This document shows positions 47,129 to 48,848 of a stretch of 48,848 bases of DNA, piece after piece. A program made the translations under genes and the position numbers. Positions within the stretch are counted from its first letter, which is position 1; every line of letters starts with the position of its first letter. The stretch lies in NCBI GenBank assembly GCA_030530875.1, contig JAUMUD010000015.1:1-48848 (forward strand), given 5' to 3'. The notes beneath the pieces were generated by a model that was not told the origin of the DNA, did not search any database, and was given only the letters and a program-made list of their open reading frames with translations. This stretch comes from Corynebacterium sp. (GTDB taxonomy: Bacteria; Actinomycetota; Actinomycetes; Mycobacteriales; Mycobacteriaceae).

Positions 47129-48625
47129 ATGTCAGACGCTAATAATTCCGATATTCGTGTGCGTTTTTGCCCATCCCCAACTGGTACCCCTCACGTTGGT
47201 ATGGTGCGCACCGCTTTGTTTAACTGGGCTTATGCCCGCCATGTTGGTGGCAAGTTGGTTTTCCGTATTGAGGATACCGACGCAGCGCGTGACTCCGAAG
47301 AGTCCTATCAGGCCATCATTGATTCCCTGAACTGGTTGGAAATTGACTGGGATGAGGGTGTTGTTAAGGGTGGCCCTCATGAGCCATATCGTCAGAGCCA
47401 GCGCAAGGAAATCTACTTGGATGTGCTGGAAAAGCTTAAGGAAGCCGGCGAGGTTTACCCAGCTTATTCCACTGCGGAAGAAGTAGAGGAGCGCCATAAG
47501 GCTGCTGGTCGTGATCCAAAGCTCGGTTATGACAACTATGACCGTGACCTCACCCCAGAGCAGATTGCTGCTTATGAAGCTGAGGGCCGTAAGCCAGTGT
47601 GGCGTCTTCGCATGCCAGAGCAGACCTGGAAGTGGAATGACCTGGTTCGCGGTGAGATTGAATTCAAGGCCGAAACCCAGCCGGACTATGTGGTGGCCCG
47701 TTCTAATGGTGAGCCACTCTACACCCTGGTGAACCCAGTGGACGATGCGCTGATGGGTATTACCCACGTGCTTCGCGGTGAGGACCTGCTTCCATCCACC
47801 CCACGTCAGCTCGCCCTCTATGCTGCCCTTGAGCGCATTGGTGTAGCTAAGTTCACCCCAGTCTTTGGTCACCTCCCATTCGTCATGGGTGAGGGCAATA
47901 AGAAGCTCTCCAAGCGCGACCCACAGTCCAATCTCTTTAATCACCGCGATGCTGGCATCATCCCTGAGGGCATGATTAACTATCTCGCCCTGCTTGGTTG
48001 GTCCCTGTCCAAGGATCAGGACATCTTTAGCCGTGAGGAGCTCGTGAAGAACTTCGATGTGGCTGATGTTCTCTCCAACCCAGCACGCTTTGATCAGAAG
48101 AAGCTCGAGGCCATTAACGCTGAACACATTCGTCTCCTTGCCCCGGAGGACTTTGCTGCACGCCTGCGCACCTACCTCGAGGAGTACAAGGGCTTCCCAG
48201 CTGACTATCCAGCAGATAAGTTCGCCTTTGCTGCTGAGCAGGTTCAGACCCGTATCAAGAAGCTTGAGGATGCTTGGGATCTGCTCGAATTCCTGCTCAT
48301 CAAGGATGAGGACCTCGTTCTGGATGAGAAGGCTGCAAAGAAGAACCTCAAGGAAGATGCTGCCCAGCCACTGGAGCGCGCCCTTGCTGTTCTTGAACCT
48401 ATTGCTGAGGCTGACTGGAATACTGCCAATATTGAGGCTGCACTCTCGGCTGAGCTCATTGAGCGTCTGGAACTCAAGCCACGCAAGGCCTATGGTGCCC
48501 TGCGCGTAGCTATCTCTGGCCAGCAGGTTTCCCCACCTCTCTTTGAGTCCATGGAACTTCTGGGTAAAGCAAGCACTGAGACCCGTGTAAAGAATGCTCT
48601 GAAGCAGGTTCCTTTTGGTGCCTAA
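47129..48625 (+). CDS. gltX: Glutamyl-tRNA synthetase
   Basis: The protein has 498 residues. It charges tRNA-Glu, and in bacteria without glutaminyl-tRNA synthetase also tRNA-Gln, whose product is then amidated by GatCAB. The class I HIGH motif appears as [19 protein letters not shown] near the start, and the KMSKS motif as NKKLSKRDP near residue 257. A C-terminal anticodon-binding domain follows. The start at 47129 fits a leaderless message (TAACAT seven bases upstream) and the family; the ATG at 47120 is in frame and possible. A tRNA-Gln gene lies 139 bases downstream. Confidence 0.96.
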   Translation: MSDANNSDIRVRFCPSPTGTPHVGMVRTALFNWAYARHVGGKLVFRIEDTDAARDSEESYQAIIDSLNWLEIDWDEGVVKGGPHEPYRQSQRKEIYLDVLEKLKEAGEVYPAYSTAEEVEERHKAAGRDPKLGYDNYDRDLTPEQIAAYEAEGRKPVWRLRMPEQTWKWNDLVRGEIEFKAETQPDYVVARSNGEPLYTLVNPVDDALMGITHVLRGEDLLPSTPRQLALYAALERIGVAKFTPVFGHLPFVMGEGNKKLSKRDPQSNLFNHRDAGIIPEGMINYLALLGWSLSKDQDIFSREELVKNFDVADVLSNPARFDQKKLEAINAEHIRLLAPEDFAARLRTYLEEYKGFPADYPADKFAFAAEQVQTRIKKLEDAWDLLEFLLIKDEDLVLDEKAAKKNLKEDAAQPLERALAVLEPIAEADWNTANIEAALSAELIERLELKPRKAYGALRVAISGQQVSPPLFESMELLGKASTETRVKNALKQVPFGA

Positions 48626-48764
48626 CCAGCGGATTTGCCAAGTGTGAGAGTCTGTGGTTAAATTAATTCTCGTTGCACGGGAAGCAAACAGAAAAGCTTC
48701 AGAGCGACAGAGAGTGTTAAAACTCTCAGTCGGGACGAACTTTCCAAGCTTCTAGTGACAGCGA

Positions 48765-48836
48765 TGGCCTATGGTGTAATTGGCAACACGAAGGTTTCTG
48801 GTACCTTTATTCTTGGTTCGAGTCCAGGTAGGCCAG
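48765..48836 (+). tRNA. tRNA-Gln(CTG)
   Basis: The 72-base cloverleaf has acceptor TGGCCTA/TAGGCCA with discriminator G, D arm GTGT/ACAC, anticodon arm AAGGT-TTCTGGT-ACCTT (anticodon CTG, read as Gln), and T arm CTTGG-TTCGAGT-CCAGG. CCA is not encoded. It follows gltX, the enzyme that probably mischarges it with glutamate. Confidence 0.93.
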
Positions 48837-48848
48837 CTGCAAAAGCTG

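Overview
The window reads as a chromosomal segment of a Corynebacterium species. The central and right-hand genes follow, as far as I remember it, the gene order of C. glutamicum: lysE-lysG, a DoxX membrane protein, ilvD, a PH-domain gene, the glutamate-exporting channel gene mscCG (yggB), ilvB-ilvN-ilvC, serA, leuB, the oxaloacetate decarboxylase gene odx, and gltX followed by tRNA-Gln. Protein lengths also match that genus closely (IlvD 613, IlvC 338, SerA 530, LeuB 340 residues). Many genes have a -10 box six or seven bases before the start codon, the leaderless pattern common in actinobacteria.

Left region (1-9.4 kb, minus strand): a two-gene block with an SNF2/RapA-like helicase resembling DISARM DrmD, then a giant protein of at least 2116 residues that runs off the left edge. 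The giant protein combines a DEAH helicase, several CxxC zinc sites, a DUF1998 (MZB) domain and a possible C-terminal nuclease fold. It resembles Druantia DruE, or DISARM DrmA and DrmB in one chain. A 1539-residue N6-adenine DNA methylase of the Eco57I/DrmMI kind lies at 17.1-21.7 kb on the plus strand. Together these look like a DISARM-like or Druantia-like anti-phage system split by about 7.7 kb of ordinary genes.

Between the two halves (9.5-17 kb): two secreted proteins (one with an HtaA-like fold) flank 1.5 kb of non-coding DNA. That DNA carries two long tandem copies, and one short diverged copy, of a minus-strand RNA unit with its own terminator and a hairpin that shows paired base changes. 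Next come a YkvI-like transporter, the lysE/lysG pair for lysine/arginine export, and a DoxX gene with an apparent one-base frameshift.

Middle (21.9-38.4 kb): branched-chain amino acid synthesis (ilvD, ilvBNC, leuB), serine synthesis (serA), mscCG, a zinc-type cation exporter and two overlapping genes of unknown function. Between serA and leuB lie three tandem copies of a small-RNA gene of about 290 bases. The first two are complete with consensus promoter and terminator. The third has lost its terminator and lies antisense to a small ORF with a perfect ribosome binding site.

Right region (38.5-48.8 kb): a siderophore esterase and siderophore-binding lipoprotein pair, odx, proline uptake and breakdown (putP, putA), gltX and tRNA-Gln(CTG). 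No insertion sequence, CRISPR array or rRNA gene was recognised.
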